In this document: positions 16,031-23,820 of the stretch, one piece after another
Position numbering within the stretch: the first letter of the stretch is position 1
Layout of the letters: every line of letters begins with the position of its first letter
DNA from: JALOAT01 sp050179875
GTDB taxonomy: Bacteria > Pseudomonadota > Gammaproteobacteria > Thiohalomonadales > Thiohalomonadaceae
Length of the DNA: 31,619 bases
NCBI GenBank assembly: GCA_050179875.1
Contig: JBFXES010000016.1
Location: forward strand, 1 to 31,619
Reading direction: 5' to 3'
The notes under the pieces: generated by a model
Told to the model about the DNA's origin: nothing
Database searches by the model: none
The model's input: only the letters and a program-made list of their open reading frames with translations
Position numbers and translations under genes: made by a program

Positions 16031-17074
16031 ATGTCCCAGCCCCGCAAAGCCGTCGCCCTCATCTCGGGCGGTCTCGACTCCATGCTCGCCGCCAGGGTGA
16101 TCCAGGAACAGGGGATCCGCGTGGAGGGCATCAATTTCTTCACCGGTTTCTGCGTGGAGGGGCACACCCACGCCATCCGCCAGAAGGATCTGAACAAGCC
16201 CAAGCGCAACAATGCCCTGTGGGTGGCCGAGCAACTGGGCATGAAGCTCCACATCGTGGACATCGTGGAGGAATACAAGGATGTGCTGGTGAACCCGAAG
16301 CACGGCTACGGCGCCCACATGAACCCCTGCCTGGACTGCAAGGTGTTCATGGTGCGCAAGGCGGTGCAGTGGATGGAGCAGCACGGTTTCGACTTCATCA
16401 TTACCGGCGAGGTGATCGGCCAGCGACCCATGTCGCAGCGCAAGGACACCATGCCCGTGGTGGCCCACGAGTCCGGCGCCGAGGACCGCCTGCTGCGTCC
16501 GCTGTGCGCCCGCAACCTGCCGCCCACCCTGCCCGAGCGCGAGGGCTGGGTCGATCGCGAGCGCCTCTATGGCTTCTCCGGCCGCTCGCGCAAGCCGCAG
16601 ATGGAACTGGCCGCGAAGTTCGGCCTGAGCGATTACGCCCAGCCCTCCGGCGGCTGCTGTTTCCTCACCGACGAACAGTATTCCCGCAAGCTGGTGGACC
16701 TGTGGCAGGCGCGCGGCGAGCGCACCTACGAACTGGACGACATCCTGCTGCTGAAGGTGGGTCGGCACGTGCGCCCGGCGCCCCATTTCAAGCTCATCAT
16801 CGGCCGAGAGGATAGCGAGAACCAATTCATGGAGGGTTACCGCAAGCAGTTCTTCACCCTGCGCACCGTGGACTGCCCCGGCCCCTTGGTGCTGGTGGAC
16901 GGTACCCCGGGCGAAGACGACCTGGTGCTGGGCGCCCGCATCGCGGCGCGCTATTCCAAGGGCCGCGCCCAGGAGCGCGTGAAGATCGCCGTGGCCGATC
17001 ACGGCGGCGCCGAGCGCATCCTGGAAGTGGCCCCGTTGCCGCCCCACGAGATCCCCGAGGCCTGGTATCTGTGA
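16031..17074 (+). CDS. PP-loop ATPase, tRNA-thiolase (MnmA/ThiI)-like
   Basis: The 347-residue protein has the PP-loop ATP-pyrophosphatase motif SGGLDS (residues 12-17) near its start. This motif is shared by enzymes that adenylate and thiolate tRNA bases. A CxxC pair (C100/C103, in NPCLDCKVF) and vicinal cysteines C209/C210 (GGCCFLTD) are possible sulfur-handling or metal-binding residues. The C-terminal third (LLKVGRHVR...KLIIGREDSEN) resembles the RNA-binding NFACT-R/DUF814 domain. Such proteins are often labelled tRNA (5-methylaminomethyl-2-thiouridylate)-methyltransferase, but it is not canonical MnmA. Its stop overlaps the start of a TusA-like sulfur carrier, suggesting sulfur is passed to this enzyme. 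Substrate unknown. ATG at 16031 has no clear Shine-Dalgarno site. Confidence 0.8.
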   Translation: MSQPRKAVALISGGLDSMLAARVIQEQGIRVEGINFFTGFCVEGHTHAIRQKDLNKPKRNNALWVAEQLGMKLHIVDIVEEYKDVLVNPKHGYGAHMNPCLDCKVFMVRKAVQWMEQHGFDFIITGEVIGQRPMSQRKDTMPVVAHESGAEDRLLRPLCARNLPPTLPEREGWVDRERLYGFSGRSRKPQMELAAKFGLSDYAQPSGGCCFLTDEQYSRKLVDLWQARGERTYELDDILLLKVGRHVRPAPHFKLIIGREDSENQFMEGYRKQFFTLRTVDCPGPLVLVDGTPGEDDLVLGARIAARYSKGRAQERVKIAVADHGGAERILEVAPLPPHEIPEAWYL

Positions 17075-17301
17075 AGCACCAACTGGACGCCCGCCGCCTG
17101 CTCTGCCCCCTGCCGGTGATCCGCACGCAGGACAAGGTCGCCACGCTCGCGCCCGGCGACATCCTGGAGGTAAAGGCCACCGACCGCGGCGCACTCAACG
17201 ACATCCCTGCCTGGTGCCGCATCAACGGCCACACGGTGCTCGAAACGCGGGTGGAAGGCGGCGAGGTCACCCTCGTTCTGCAGGTCGGTAACAAGGAGTA
17301 G
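17071..17301 (+). CDS. TusA-family sulfur carrier protein
   Basis: TusA proteins carry a persulfide on a single cysteine and hand it to tRNA-thiolating or sulfur-oxidising enzymes. The N-terminus LDARRLLCPLPVIRT holds the CPxP motif with the reactive cysteine. GDILEVKATDRGALNDIPAWC matches the rest of the fold. The 76 residues are standard. The GTG start overlaps the upstream stop (GTGA), implying coupled translation with the PP-loop protein. Whether this copy serves tRNA modification or sulfur oxidation cannot be decided here. Confidence 0.92.
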   Translation: MKHQLDARRLLCPLPVIRTQDKVATLAPGDILEVKATDRGALNDIPAWCRINGHTVLETRVEGGEVTLVLQVGNKE

Positions 17302-17307
17302 TACGCC

Positions 17308-18492
17308 ATGGGCGGCGCGCACCACGATCACGGCCACGATCACGCATCCGAACTGGATCCGCACGATGCACGTTACGGGCTGGTGCGCCGCGTGACCCTC
17401 GTGGGCGCCGTGGTGAACTTCGTGGTGGCGGTGGTGAAACTCGTCGCCGGTTTCCTCGGCCAGTCGCAGGCCCTCATCGCGGACGGTTTCCACTCCCTCG
17501 CCGACCTGGCCGGCGATTTCCTGGTGCTGTTCGCCGCCAAGCACGGCAGTCGCGCGGCCGATGAAGACCATCCCTACGGCCATGCCCGCATCGAGACCCT
17601 CGCCACCCTGGGCCTCGGCATCGCCCTGATCGCCACGGGCCTCGGCGTGGCCTGGGATGCGGTGAGCCGGCTCATGCAACCGGATTCATTGTTGCACCCG
17701 GGCTATCTGGCGCTGGGCGTCGCCTTCCTGTCCATATTCGCCAAGGAATGGGTGTTCCACTACACCATGCGTTTCGCGCGGCGCCTGAATTCCTCGCTGT
17801 TGCGCGCCAATGCGTGGCACAGCCGTTCCGATGCCATCGCCTCCGGCGTGGCGGTGATCGGCATCGGCGGCACCCTGCTCGGCTACACCTACTTCGATGC
17901 GGTCGCCGCTCTGGTGGTGGCCTGGATGATCGCGAAGATCGGCTGGGATCTGGCCTGGCAGGGCGGCAGCGAGCTCATCGACACCGGCGTGGACGCGGCG
18001 CAGCTGGAGGCCATCCGCGGGCACATCCTTGCGGTGGACGGTGTGCTGGCCGTGCACACCCTGCGCACGCGGCGCATGGGTGGCGGCGTGCTGGTGGACG
18101 TGCACGTGCTGGTGGATCCCCGCCTCTCGGTATCCGAGGGTCACTACATCAGCCAGGCCGTCCATGACCGCATGCTGACGGCGGTGCCGGAGGTACAGGA
18201 CGTGCTGGTGCACGTGGACCCGGAGGATGACGAAACGTACGCGCCCACGCGCGGCCTGCCCTCGCGCAGCGAAGTCCTCGCCTGGTTGCGCCCGCGCTGG
18301 GCGAAGGTGCCCGGCGCGCAGCATATCTCGCAGATCACGCTGCATTATCTGGACGGCCGTGTGGCCGTCGAGATAGCTTTGCCGCTCGCCAGCGTCGAGG
18401 GCCTCGACGATGCCCGGCGCCTGGCAGATGCGTTGTCGGCGAGCGCGGAGGGTTTCGCCTTCCTGGCGGGCGTCCGCACCAGCTTTTACTGA
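17308..18492 (+). CDS. cation diffusion facilitator, probable zinc exporter
   Basis: This inner-membrane metal/proton antiporter begins with a His-rich tail (HHDHGHDH). About six membrane segments follow. The metal site is of HD-HD type: H62xxxD66 in GFHSLADL and H171xxxD175 in AWHSRSDA, which usually indicates Zn2+ (and Cd2+). HPYGHARIE (88-96) is the family loop motif. The cytoplasmic dimerisation domain covers about residues 225-290 (VHTLRTRRMGGGVLVDVHVLVDP and VHVDPEDD). An extra tail of about 95 residues follows that looks like a second copy of this domain. ATG at 17308 has AAGGAG 9 nt upstream, 6 nt after the tusA-like stop. Metal specificity is inferred. Confidence 0.9.
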   Translation: MGGAHHDHGHDHASELDPHDARYGLVRRVTLVGAVVNFVVAVVKLVAGFLGQSQALIADGFHSLADLAGDFLVLFAAKHGSRAADEDHPYGHARIETLATLGLGIALIATGLGVAWDAVSRLMQPDSLLHPGYLALGVAFLSIFAKEWVFHYTMRFARRLNSSLLRANAWHSRSDAIASGVAVIGIGGTLLGYTYFDAVAALVVAWMIAKIGWDLAWQGGSELIDTGVDAAQLEAIRGHILAVDGVLAVHTLRTRRMGGGVLVDVHVLVDPRLSVSEGHYISQAVHDRMLTAVPEVQDVLVHVDPEDDETYAPTRGLPSRSEVLAWLRPRWAKVPGAQHISQITLHYLDGRVAVEIALPLASVEGLDDARRLADALSASAEGFAFLAGVRTSFY

Positions 18493-18494
18493 AC

Positions 18495-18511
18495 TGCACC
18501 ATTAAGGTGTG
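18495..18511 (+). promoter_or_regulatory. NtrC-binding site (distal), glnA
   Basis: TGCACCATTAAGGTGTG matches the known NtrC consensus TGCACCA-N3-TGGTGCA at 11 of 14 positions. Its centre lies about 31 bp (three helical turns) upstream of the second site. Confidence 0.7.
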
Positions 18512-18526
18512 TATGGCGCCGGGGGC

Positions 18527-18541
18527 GCACCACCATGGTGC
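18527..18541 (+). promoter_or_regulatory. NtrC-binding site (proximal), glnA
   Basis: GCACCACCATGGTGC matches the inner NtrC consensus GCACCA-N3-TGGTGC perfectly. It sits about 85 bp upstream of the sigma54 -12 element, a normal distance for an enhancer. Confidence 0.88.
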
Positions 18542-18605
18542 TTCCCATGGCATGGGCGGTGCCCCGTGAAGCGGGATTCCGCGCGTTTTTCCTCGCCTGA
18601 CGGCA

Positions 18606-18621
18606 TGGCACATTGGATGCA
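18606..18621 (+). promoter_or_regulatory. sigma54 promoter of glnA
   Basis: TGGCACATTGGATGCA fits the -24/-12 consensus TGGCACGNNNNTTGCW, with the essential GG and GC 10 nt apart and two mismatches. Transcription would start near 18632, about 60 nt before glnA. Confidence 0.82.
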
Positions 18622-18644
18622 TTACGTCCGGCAAGCTTTTCCGG

Positions 18645-18661
18645 TTGTCCCAATGGGACAA
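18645..18661 (+). promoter_or_regulatory. inverted repeat in glnA leader
   Basis: TTGTCCC-AAT-GGGACAA is a perfect 7-bp stem with a 3-nt loop, about 13 nt after the predicted sigma54 start and 31 nt before the glnA ATG. It could be an RNA hairpin or a protein-binding palindrome. Confidence 0.5.
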
Positions 18662-18692
18662 TCTTACGTTTGACTTCTGCGGAGGCACTTCG

Positions 18693-20102
18693 ATGTCGGT
18701 CGACAATGTTCTCAATCTCATCAAGGAAAAAGGCGTGAAGTTCGTGGACCTGCGTTTCACGGACACGCGCGGCAAGGAGCAGCACGTCTCCTATCCCGTC
18801 AGCAAGATCGACGAAGGCACCTTCGCCGACGGCGTGATGTTCGACGGCTCGTCCATCTCCGGTTGGAAGCACATCAACGAGTCCGACATGATCCTCATGC
18901 CGGATGCCAGCACGGCCTACCTGGACCCGTTCACCGACGAGCCCACCCTCAACATCACCTGTGACATCGTCGAGCCGGCCACCATGCAGGGTTACGAGCG
19001 CGACCCGCGTTCCGTGGCCAAGCGCGCCGAGGAATACCTGAAGTCCACCGGCATCGCCGACACCGCCTTCTTCGGTCCCGAGCCCGAGTTCTTCATTTTC
19101 GATGACGTGCGCTGGGGCGCCGACATGTCCGGCTGCTTCGTGAAGATCGATTCCTCCGAGGCCGACTGGAACTCCGAGCGCGTCTATCCCGACGGCAACA
19201 TGGGTCACCGCCCCGGCGTCAAGGGTGGCTACTTCCCCGTGCCGCCGGTCGACAGCCTCAACGACATCCGTGCCGCCATGTGCCTGGCCATGGAAGAGAT
19301 CGGCCTGAAGGTGGAAGTGCACCACCACGAAGTGGCCACCGCGGGCCAGTGCGAAATCGGCGTGTCCTTCAACACCCTGGTGAAGAAGGCCGACGAGGTG
19401 CTGAAGCTGAAGTACGTGGTGCACAACGTGGCCCACGCCTACGGCAAGACCGCCACCTTCATGCCCAAGCCCATGGTGGGTGACAACGGCTCCGGCATGC
19501 ACGTGCACATGTCGCTGGCGAAGGAAGGCAAGAACCTGTTCGCCGGCAACGGTTACGGCGGCCTGTCCGAAACCGCCCTTTACTACATCGGCGGTGTCAT
19601 CAAGCACGCCCGCGCCCTGAACGCCATCACCAACCCCGGCACCAACAGCTACAAGCGCCTGGTGCCCGGCTTCGAGGCGCCCGTGATGCTGGCCTATTCG
19701 GCCCGCAACCGCTCGGCCTCCATCCGCATCCCGTACGTGACCAACCCCAAGGCGCGCCGCATCGAGGTGCGCTTCCCGGATCCGACCGCCAACCCCTACC
19801 TGGCGTTCGCGGCGCTCATGATGGCCGGCCTGGACGGTATCCAGAACAAGATCCATCCCGGCGACGCCATGGACAAGGATCTGTACGACCTGCCCGCGGA
19901 AGAGGCCAAGGCCATCCCCACCGTGTGCCATGCCCTCGACCAGGCGCTGGAGTATCTGGACAAGGATCGCGAGTTCCTTACCAAGGGCGGCGTATTCACC
20001 AACGACATGATCGATGCCTACATCAAGCTGAAGATGGATGAGGTCACCCGCTTCCGCATGACCACGCATCCGGTCGAGTTCGACATGTACTACAGCCTCT
20101 AA
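18693..20102 (+). CDS. glnA: glutamine synthetase type I
   Basis: GlnA makes glutamine from glutamate, ammonia and ATP and is the main entry point for ammonium. The 469 residues equal the E. coli length. Motifs include MFDGSSISGWKHINESDM, FFGPEPEFFIFDDV, VHHHEVATAGQCEIG and KPMVGDNGSGMHVHMS. The adenylylation site is KDLYDLPAEE (Y398), so GlnE/GlnD control is expected. The start at MSVDNVLNLI has GGAGG 7 nt upstream (18681-18685). Two NtrC sites and a sigma54 promoter lie upstream and a strong terminator downstream. Confidence 0.98.
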   Translation: MSVDNVLNLIKEKGVKFVDLRFTDTRGKEQHVSYPVSKIDEGTFADGVMFDGSSISGWKHINESDMILMPDASTAYLDPFTDEPTLNITCDIVEPATMQGYERDPRSVAKRAEEYLKSTGIADTAFFGPEPEFFIFDDVRWGADMSGCFVKIDSSEADWNSERVYPDGNMGHRPGVKGGYFPVPPVDSLNDIRAAMCLAMEEIGLKVEVHHHEVATAGQCEIGVSFNTLVKKADEVLKLKYVVHNVAHAYGKTATFMPKPMVGDNGSGMHVHMSLAKEGKNLFAGNGYGGLSETALYYIGGVIKHARALNAITNPGTNSYKRLVPGFEAPVMLAYSARNRSASIRIPYVTNPKARRIEVRFPDPTANPYLAFAALMMAGLDGIQNKIHPGDAMDKDLYDLPAEEAKAIPTVCHALDQALEYLDKDREFLTKGGVFTNDMIDAYIKLKMDEVTRFRMTTHPVEFDMYYSL

Positions 20103-20125
20103 GCGCTGCCGGTTGTCGAGCCCGG

Positions 20126-20158
20126 AAAACGCCCCCCACGCGGGGGCGTTTTCTTTTT
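20126..20158 (+). terminator. Rho-independent terminator after glnA
   Basis: The stem AAAACGCCCCC (20126-20136) pairs with GGGGGCGTTTT (20142-20152) around a 5-nt loop. The tail CTTTTT runs to 20158. It lies 23 nt after the glnA stop and separates glnA from ntrBC. Confidence 0.92.
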
Positions 20159-20182
20159 CAACGGTTTCGCTATGCTGAGCCC

Positions 20183-20698
20183 ATGCGACGCGCCCTCCTG
20201 CTGCTGCTGATGATTGCGGCCCTGCCGGCTTCGGCGGAGACCATCCACCGGCGCGTGCTCCCCGACGGCAGCATCGAATTCAGCGACGAGCCCCGGCCGG
20301 GTTCTATACCCATGGAAGTGCCGGACCTGCAGACCTTCGAGGCGCAGCCGCTGCCGCCCCTGACGCCGCCGCCCCGCACGGCGCCGCCGCCGGCCATCGC
20401 CAGCTACCAGTCCCTGCGCATCACCCAGCCCACCGAGGAGCAGACCCTGTTCTTCGACGCCGCGGGCGTGGGCGTCAACGTGGCCGTGGCGCCCGGCCTG
20501 CAACCCGGTGACCGGGTGATCGTTTACCTGGACGGCCAGCCCGTGGCCGCCGCTTCGTCCACCAGTCTCACCATCCCCACGCCGCCCCGGGGCACCCACC
20601 GGCTGTCGGCCGAGATCCAGGACGCCTCGGGCCAGGTGGTGTTGCGCTCAGCGCCCGTCACCTTCCACCTCATCCAGCATTCCCGCCTCACCCGCTGA
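20183..20698 (+). CDS. DUF4124 secreted protein between glnA and ntrB
   Basis: This 171-residue protein has an N-terminal signal peptide (MRRALLLLLMIAALPASA, cleavage predicted after residue 18). A DUF4124-type segment follows (HRRVLPDGSIEFSDEPRPG). A Pro-rich linker (about residues 56-75) leads into a small Ig-like beta domain with GLQPGDRVIVYLDGQPV and RGTHRLSAEIQDASGQVV. Biochemical function is unknown. It should be periplasmic. Genes of this kind are known between glnA and ntrB in Pseudomonas and relatives. A TATGCT sequence lies 7 nt before the ATG, but no clear Shine-Dalgarno site is visible. Confidence 0.85.
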   Translation: MRRALLLLLMIAALPASAETIHRRVLPDGSIEFSDEPRPGSIPMEVPDLQTFEAQPLPPLTPPPRTAPPPAIASYQSLRITQPTEEQTLFFDAAGVGVNVAVAPGLQPGDRVIVYLDGQPVAAASSTSLTIPTPPRGTHRLSAEIQDASGQVVLRSAPVTFHLIQHSRLTR

Positions 20699-20725
20699 TC
20701 GTTCCTGGGGCATCGCCCCCGCGCA

Positions 20726-20742
20726 TGCACTATAATGGTGCA
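20726..20742 (+). promoter_or_regulatory. NtrC box over TATAAT, ntrB promoter
   Basis: TGCACTATAATGGTGCA matches TGCACCA-N3-TGGTGCA at 13 of 14 positions. The hexamer TATAAT (20731-20736) lies inside it. NtrC bound here would cover a sigma70 -10 element, as in the known autorepression of E. coli glnL (ntrB). No good -35 is seen. Confidence 0.82.
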
Positions 20743-20862
20743 GCCCTTGAGGGATCCGATCCTGCTTCGCCCCGGCGCCGTGCGCCGCATGCCCATGCCA
20801 GCCGGCACCGCCTGCCGATCCGCTTCGATTGGTTTGGATATTGCTTAGCAGGAGCCATGAAG

Positions 20863-21948
20863 ATGCCGAGCCAGCCGACCGCGGACCTCATTCAGCGCGT
20901 CATCGAGAACCTGCACACCACCGTGCTGTTGTTCGACGGCCGGCTCAACCTGCGCTACATCAATCCCGCCGGCGAGATGTTGTTCGCCGTGAGTGCACGG
21001 CGCATGGTCGGCAGCAGCGCCCACCTGCTGTTCAATCACGATGCGCTGGTCCGCGCGCTGCACGCCGCGCTGGTCAACGGCCATCCCTTCACCGAGCGCG
21101 AGCTGGTGCTCAACGTGCTCCCCAACCGCCGCGTCACCGTGGACCTCACCGCCATCCCCCTGCGCGATCCCAAGGCCGGCACCGAATTGCTGGTGGAGAT
21201 GAGCGAACTGGACCGCCAGTTGCGCATCAGTCGTGAGGAAAACCTGCTGGCGCAAAGCACGGCCACGCGGGTGTTGGTGCGCGGTCTGGCGCACGAAATC
21301 AAGAATCCGCTCGGCGGCCTGCGCGGCGCCGCGCAACTGCTGGAACGGGAACTGCCCGACGAGGCGCTGAAGGAATACACCCACGTCATCATCAGCGAGG
21401 CGGACCGCCTGCAGGCGCTCATGAACCGCATGCTGGGCGCCAACGCCCTGCCGCAACGCACGCGCATCAACATCCATGAGGTGATGGAACGGGTGCGGCA
21501 GCTGGTGCGGGCGGAAGCGCTCCCGGGCATCCGCCTGGTGACGGACTACGACCCCAGCATCCCCGAACTGCTGGCGGATCGCGACCAGCTCATCCAGGTC
21601 GTGCTGAACCTGGTGCGCAACGCCGCGCAGTCCCTCCGCGATCACGGCACCATCACCCTGCGCACCCGCACCTTGCGCCAGTACACCATCGGCCAGAACC
21701 GCCACAAGCTGGTGGCGCGCATCGAGGTGATCGACGACGGCCCGGGCGTGCCGCCCGAAATGATCGAGAACGTCTTTCTGCCCATGGTGACCGGCCGCGC
21801 AGACGGTACCGGCCTGGGTCTTCCCATCGCGCAGTCGCTCATCAATCTGCACGGTGGCCTCATCGAGTGCGAAAGCCAGCCGGGGCGCACGGCGTTCACC
21901 GTGCTGCTGCCGATCCTTCGAAACGGCGAAGGCATCGAGAAGAGGTAA
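20863..21948 (+). CDS. ntrB: nitrogen sensor histidine kinase/phosphatase NtrB (GlnL)
   Basis: NtrB phosphorylates NtrC under nitrogen limitation and, bound to PII, dephosphorylates it. A PAS-like domain (about residues 1-110) is followed by the H-box LAHEIKNPLGGLRGAAQLLE (H144). The N-box is NLVRNAAQSL, and the ATP-binding motifs are DDGPGVPP and GTGLGLPIAQ. No membrane segment is seen, as expected for the cytoplasmic kinase. The start at 20863 (MPSQPTAD) lies 8 nt after GGAG and gives 361 residues. The ATG at 20857 is too close to that site but cannot be excluded. It is 5 nt upstream of ntrC. Confidence 0.96.
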   Translation: MPSQPTADLIQRVIENLHTTVLLFDGRLNLRYINPAGEMLFAVSARRMVGSSAHLLFNHDALVRALHAALVNGHPFTERELVLNVLPNRRVTVDLTAIPLRDPKAGTELLVEMSELDRQLRISREENLLAQSTATRVLVRGLAHEIKNPLGGLRGAAQLLERELPDEALKEYTHVIISEADRLQALMNRMLGANALPQRTRINIHEVMERVRQLVRAEALPGIRLVTDYDPSIPELLADRDQLIQVVLNLVRNAAQSLRDHGTITLRTRTLRQYTIGQNRHKLVARIEVIDDGPGVPPEMIENVFLPMVTGRADGTGLGLPIAQSLINLHGGLIECESQPGRTAFTVLLPILRNGEGIEKR

Positions 21949-21953
21949 GTGCC

Positions 21954-23393
21954 TTGGAAAAACGCAGTGAGATCTGGGTCATCGACGACGACCGTTCCAT
22001 ACGCTGGGTGCTCGAGAAGGCGCTCAGGCAGGCCGACATGGACGTGCGTTGCTTCGAGGAGGCGATGCTGGCCCTGCGGGAACTCCATCGCCGCCCGCCC
22101 GACGTGATCATCACCGACATCCGCATGCCGGGTCTGAACGGCCTCCAGCTGCTCGCCGAAATCACCTCGCGGCATGCCGAACTGCCGGTAATCATCATGA
22201 CGGCCCATTCGGACCTGGACAGCGCCGTCTCTGCCTACCAGGGCGGCGCCTTCGAATACCTGCCCAAGCCCTTCGACGTGGACGAGGCCGTGGAACTGGC
22301 ACGTCGCGCCGTGGCGCACCGCCGCGATCACGTCCAACGCGAATCCGTCGAAGCGCCCCACAAGGCGCCGGAGATCATCGGCGAGGCGCCCTCCATGCAG
22401 GAGGTGTTTCGCGCCATCGGGCGCCTGGCCCGCTCCAACATCACTGTGCTCATCAACGGCGAGTCGGGCACCGGCAAGGAACTGGTCGCCAACGCCCTGC
22501 ACCGCCACAGCCCACGCGCCGACAAGCCGTTCATCGCCCTGAATACCGCGGCCATTCCGCGCGACCTGCTGGAATCCGAACTGTTCGGCCACGAGCGCGG
22601 GTCCTTCACGGGCGCGCAAAATACACGCCAGGGCCGTTTCGAACAGGCCAACGGGGGCACGTTGTTCCTCGACGAGATCGGCGACATGCCCGCGGAACTG
22701 CAAACCCGTCTGCTGCGCGTATTGTCCGACGGCACCTTCTACCGCGTGGGCGGCCACGCGCCCATCAAGGTGGACGTGCGCGTCATCGCCGCCACCCACC
22801 AGAACCTGGAACAGCGCGTAAAGCAGGGACTGTTCCGCGAAGACCTGTTCCACCGCCTCAACGTCATCCGCATCCACGTGCCGCCCTTGCGCGAACGCCG
22901 CGAGGACATCGCGCTGCTCGTGCGCCACTTCCTCAAGCGCGCCGCCGATGAACTCAACGTGGAACCCAAGCGGGTGGACAAGGAGACCGAGGCCTATCTC
23001 ACCGGCCTCGAATGGCCCGGCAATGTGCGTCAGCTGGAAAACACCTGTCGCTGGCTCACGGTCATGTCACCGGGTCAGGAGATCCACATGGAAGACCTGC
23101 CGCCCGAATTGCGCTCCACCGCGGGCCCGAGTCCCGACAGTGAAGACTGGCTCGGTCCCCTGCGCCGCTGGGCCGAGCGCCATCTCGCCCAGGGTGACGT
23201 CTCCATCCTCGACACCGCCGTGCCCGACTTCGAACGCACCATGATCGAAGCGGCCCTCAAGCAGACCGGCGGCATGCGTCAGGAAGCCGCGCGCCTGCTC
23301 GGCTGGGGGCGCAACACCCTCACGCGCAAGATCAAGGACCTGGGCATGGGCGACGACGAAAACGGCGAAACGCTGGGCGAGTCCGGCACGTAG
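21954..23393 (+). CDS. ntrC: nitrogen regulation response regulator NtrC (GlnG)
   Basis: NtrC is the sigma54-dependent activator of nitrogen genes such as glnA. The receiver domain has DDD (11-13), phospho-acceptor D55 in ITDIRMPG, T83 and K105. The AAA+ domain has Walker A GESGTGKE and Walker B GGTLFLDEIGD. The sigma54-contact loop reads GSFTGA instead of the usual GAFTGA. The C-terminal Fis-type helix-turn-helix is AARLLGWGRNTLTRKIKDL. No ATG is available: TTG at 21954 with GAGG 8 nt upstream gives 479 residues and the expected EKRSEIWVIDDD start. It is convergent with the pilus cluster. Confidence 0.96.
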   Translation: MEKRSEIWVIDDDRSIRWVLEKALRQADMDVRCFEEAMLALRELHRRPPDVIITDIRMPGLNGLQLLAEITSRHAELPVIIMTAHSDLDSAVSAYQGGAFEYLPKPFDVDEAVELARRAVAHRRDHVQRESVEAPHKAPEIIGEAPSMQEVFRAIGRLARSNITVLINGESGTGKELVANALHRHSPRADKPFIALNTAAIPRDLLESELFGHERGSFTGAQNTRQGRFEQANGGTLFLDEIGDMPAELQTRLLRVLSDGTFYRVGGHAPIKVDVRVIAATHQNLEQRVKQGLFREDLFHRLNVIRIHVPPLRERREDIALLVRHFLKRAADELNVEPKRVDKETEAYLTGLEWPGNVRQLENTCRWLTVMSPGQEIHMEDLPPELRSTAGPSPDSEDWLGPLRRWAERHLAQGDVSILDTAVPDFERTMIEAALKQTGGMRQEAARLLGWGRNTLTRKIKDLGMGDDENGETLGESGT

Positions 23394-23424
23394 GCGGCTG
23401 TGCCCGCCGCGCCGGTGCAGCCAG

Positions 23425-23820
23425 CTAGGGCATGAATTGAACGATGATGCGCCGTTGCACGGCGGCGTTGCCCGGCGCGCCGCCGGCGTAACCGATGCTG
23501 GTGATGGTGTGCACCTGGCGGCCGCCCACGTTCAGGCAATCACCGGTGCTCACGCGGAACCACGCGTCCCCCACGGCCACATTACCCGAATCCGACGCGG
23601 CGCAGCCGACGGTCCCATCGGCGATCTTGTACGCGGCCCAGTCAATGCCACTCTCGGCCGCGTACAGCGCCTGCGCCGAGAGCCATTCCTCCGCGGTGGT
23701 TACCTGGGTATTCGCGGTCAGGCGCATCATGACGCCGGCGATCACGGCCATGGCCGTAATCAGGAACACGGCGGTGATGAGCGAGGCGCCCTGCTGGCGT
23801 TCACGGCGTGTTGCGGACAT
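23425..23820 (-). CDS. mshP: MSHA minor pilin-like protein MshP
   Basis: A 131-residue type IV pilus accessory protein of the MshP/PilX type. A short basic leader ends in G11 (RRERQQG). A hydrophobic helix follows, ASLITAVFLITAMAVIAGVMM. The usual glutamate at position 5 of the mature helix is absent (ASLIT), as is normal for MshP/PilX-like proteins. AEEWLSAQALYAAESGIDWA is a family-typical segment. Two cysteines (in VGCAA and GDCLN) may form a disulfide. It overlaps mshO by 20 nt and is the last gene of the cluster. Identification rests on fold features and context. Confidence 0.8.
   Translation of the reverse strand: MSATRRERQQGASLITAVFLITAMAVIAGVMMRLTANTQVTTAEEWLSAQALYAAESGIDWAAYKIADGTVGCAASDSGNVAVGDAWFRVSTGDCLNVGGRQVHTITSIGYAGGAPGNAAVQRRIIVQFMP

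Noticed and set aside
18486..20069. 527-codon minus-strand frame opposite glnA
   Set aside because: Antisense shadow of glnA.
23394..23424. Terminator between convergent ntrC and mshP
   Set aside because: Only a GGCTG...CAGCC pair with a 17-nt loop and no T-tract; not convincing.
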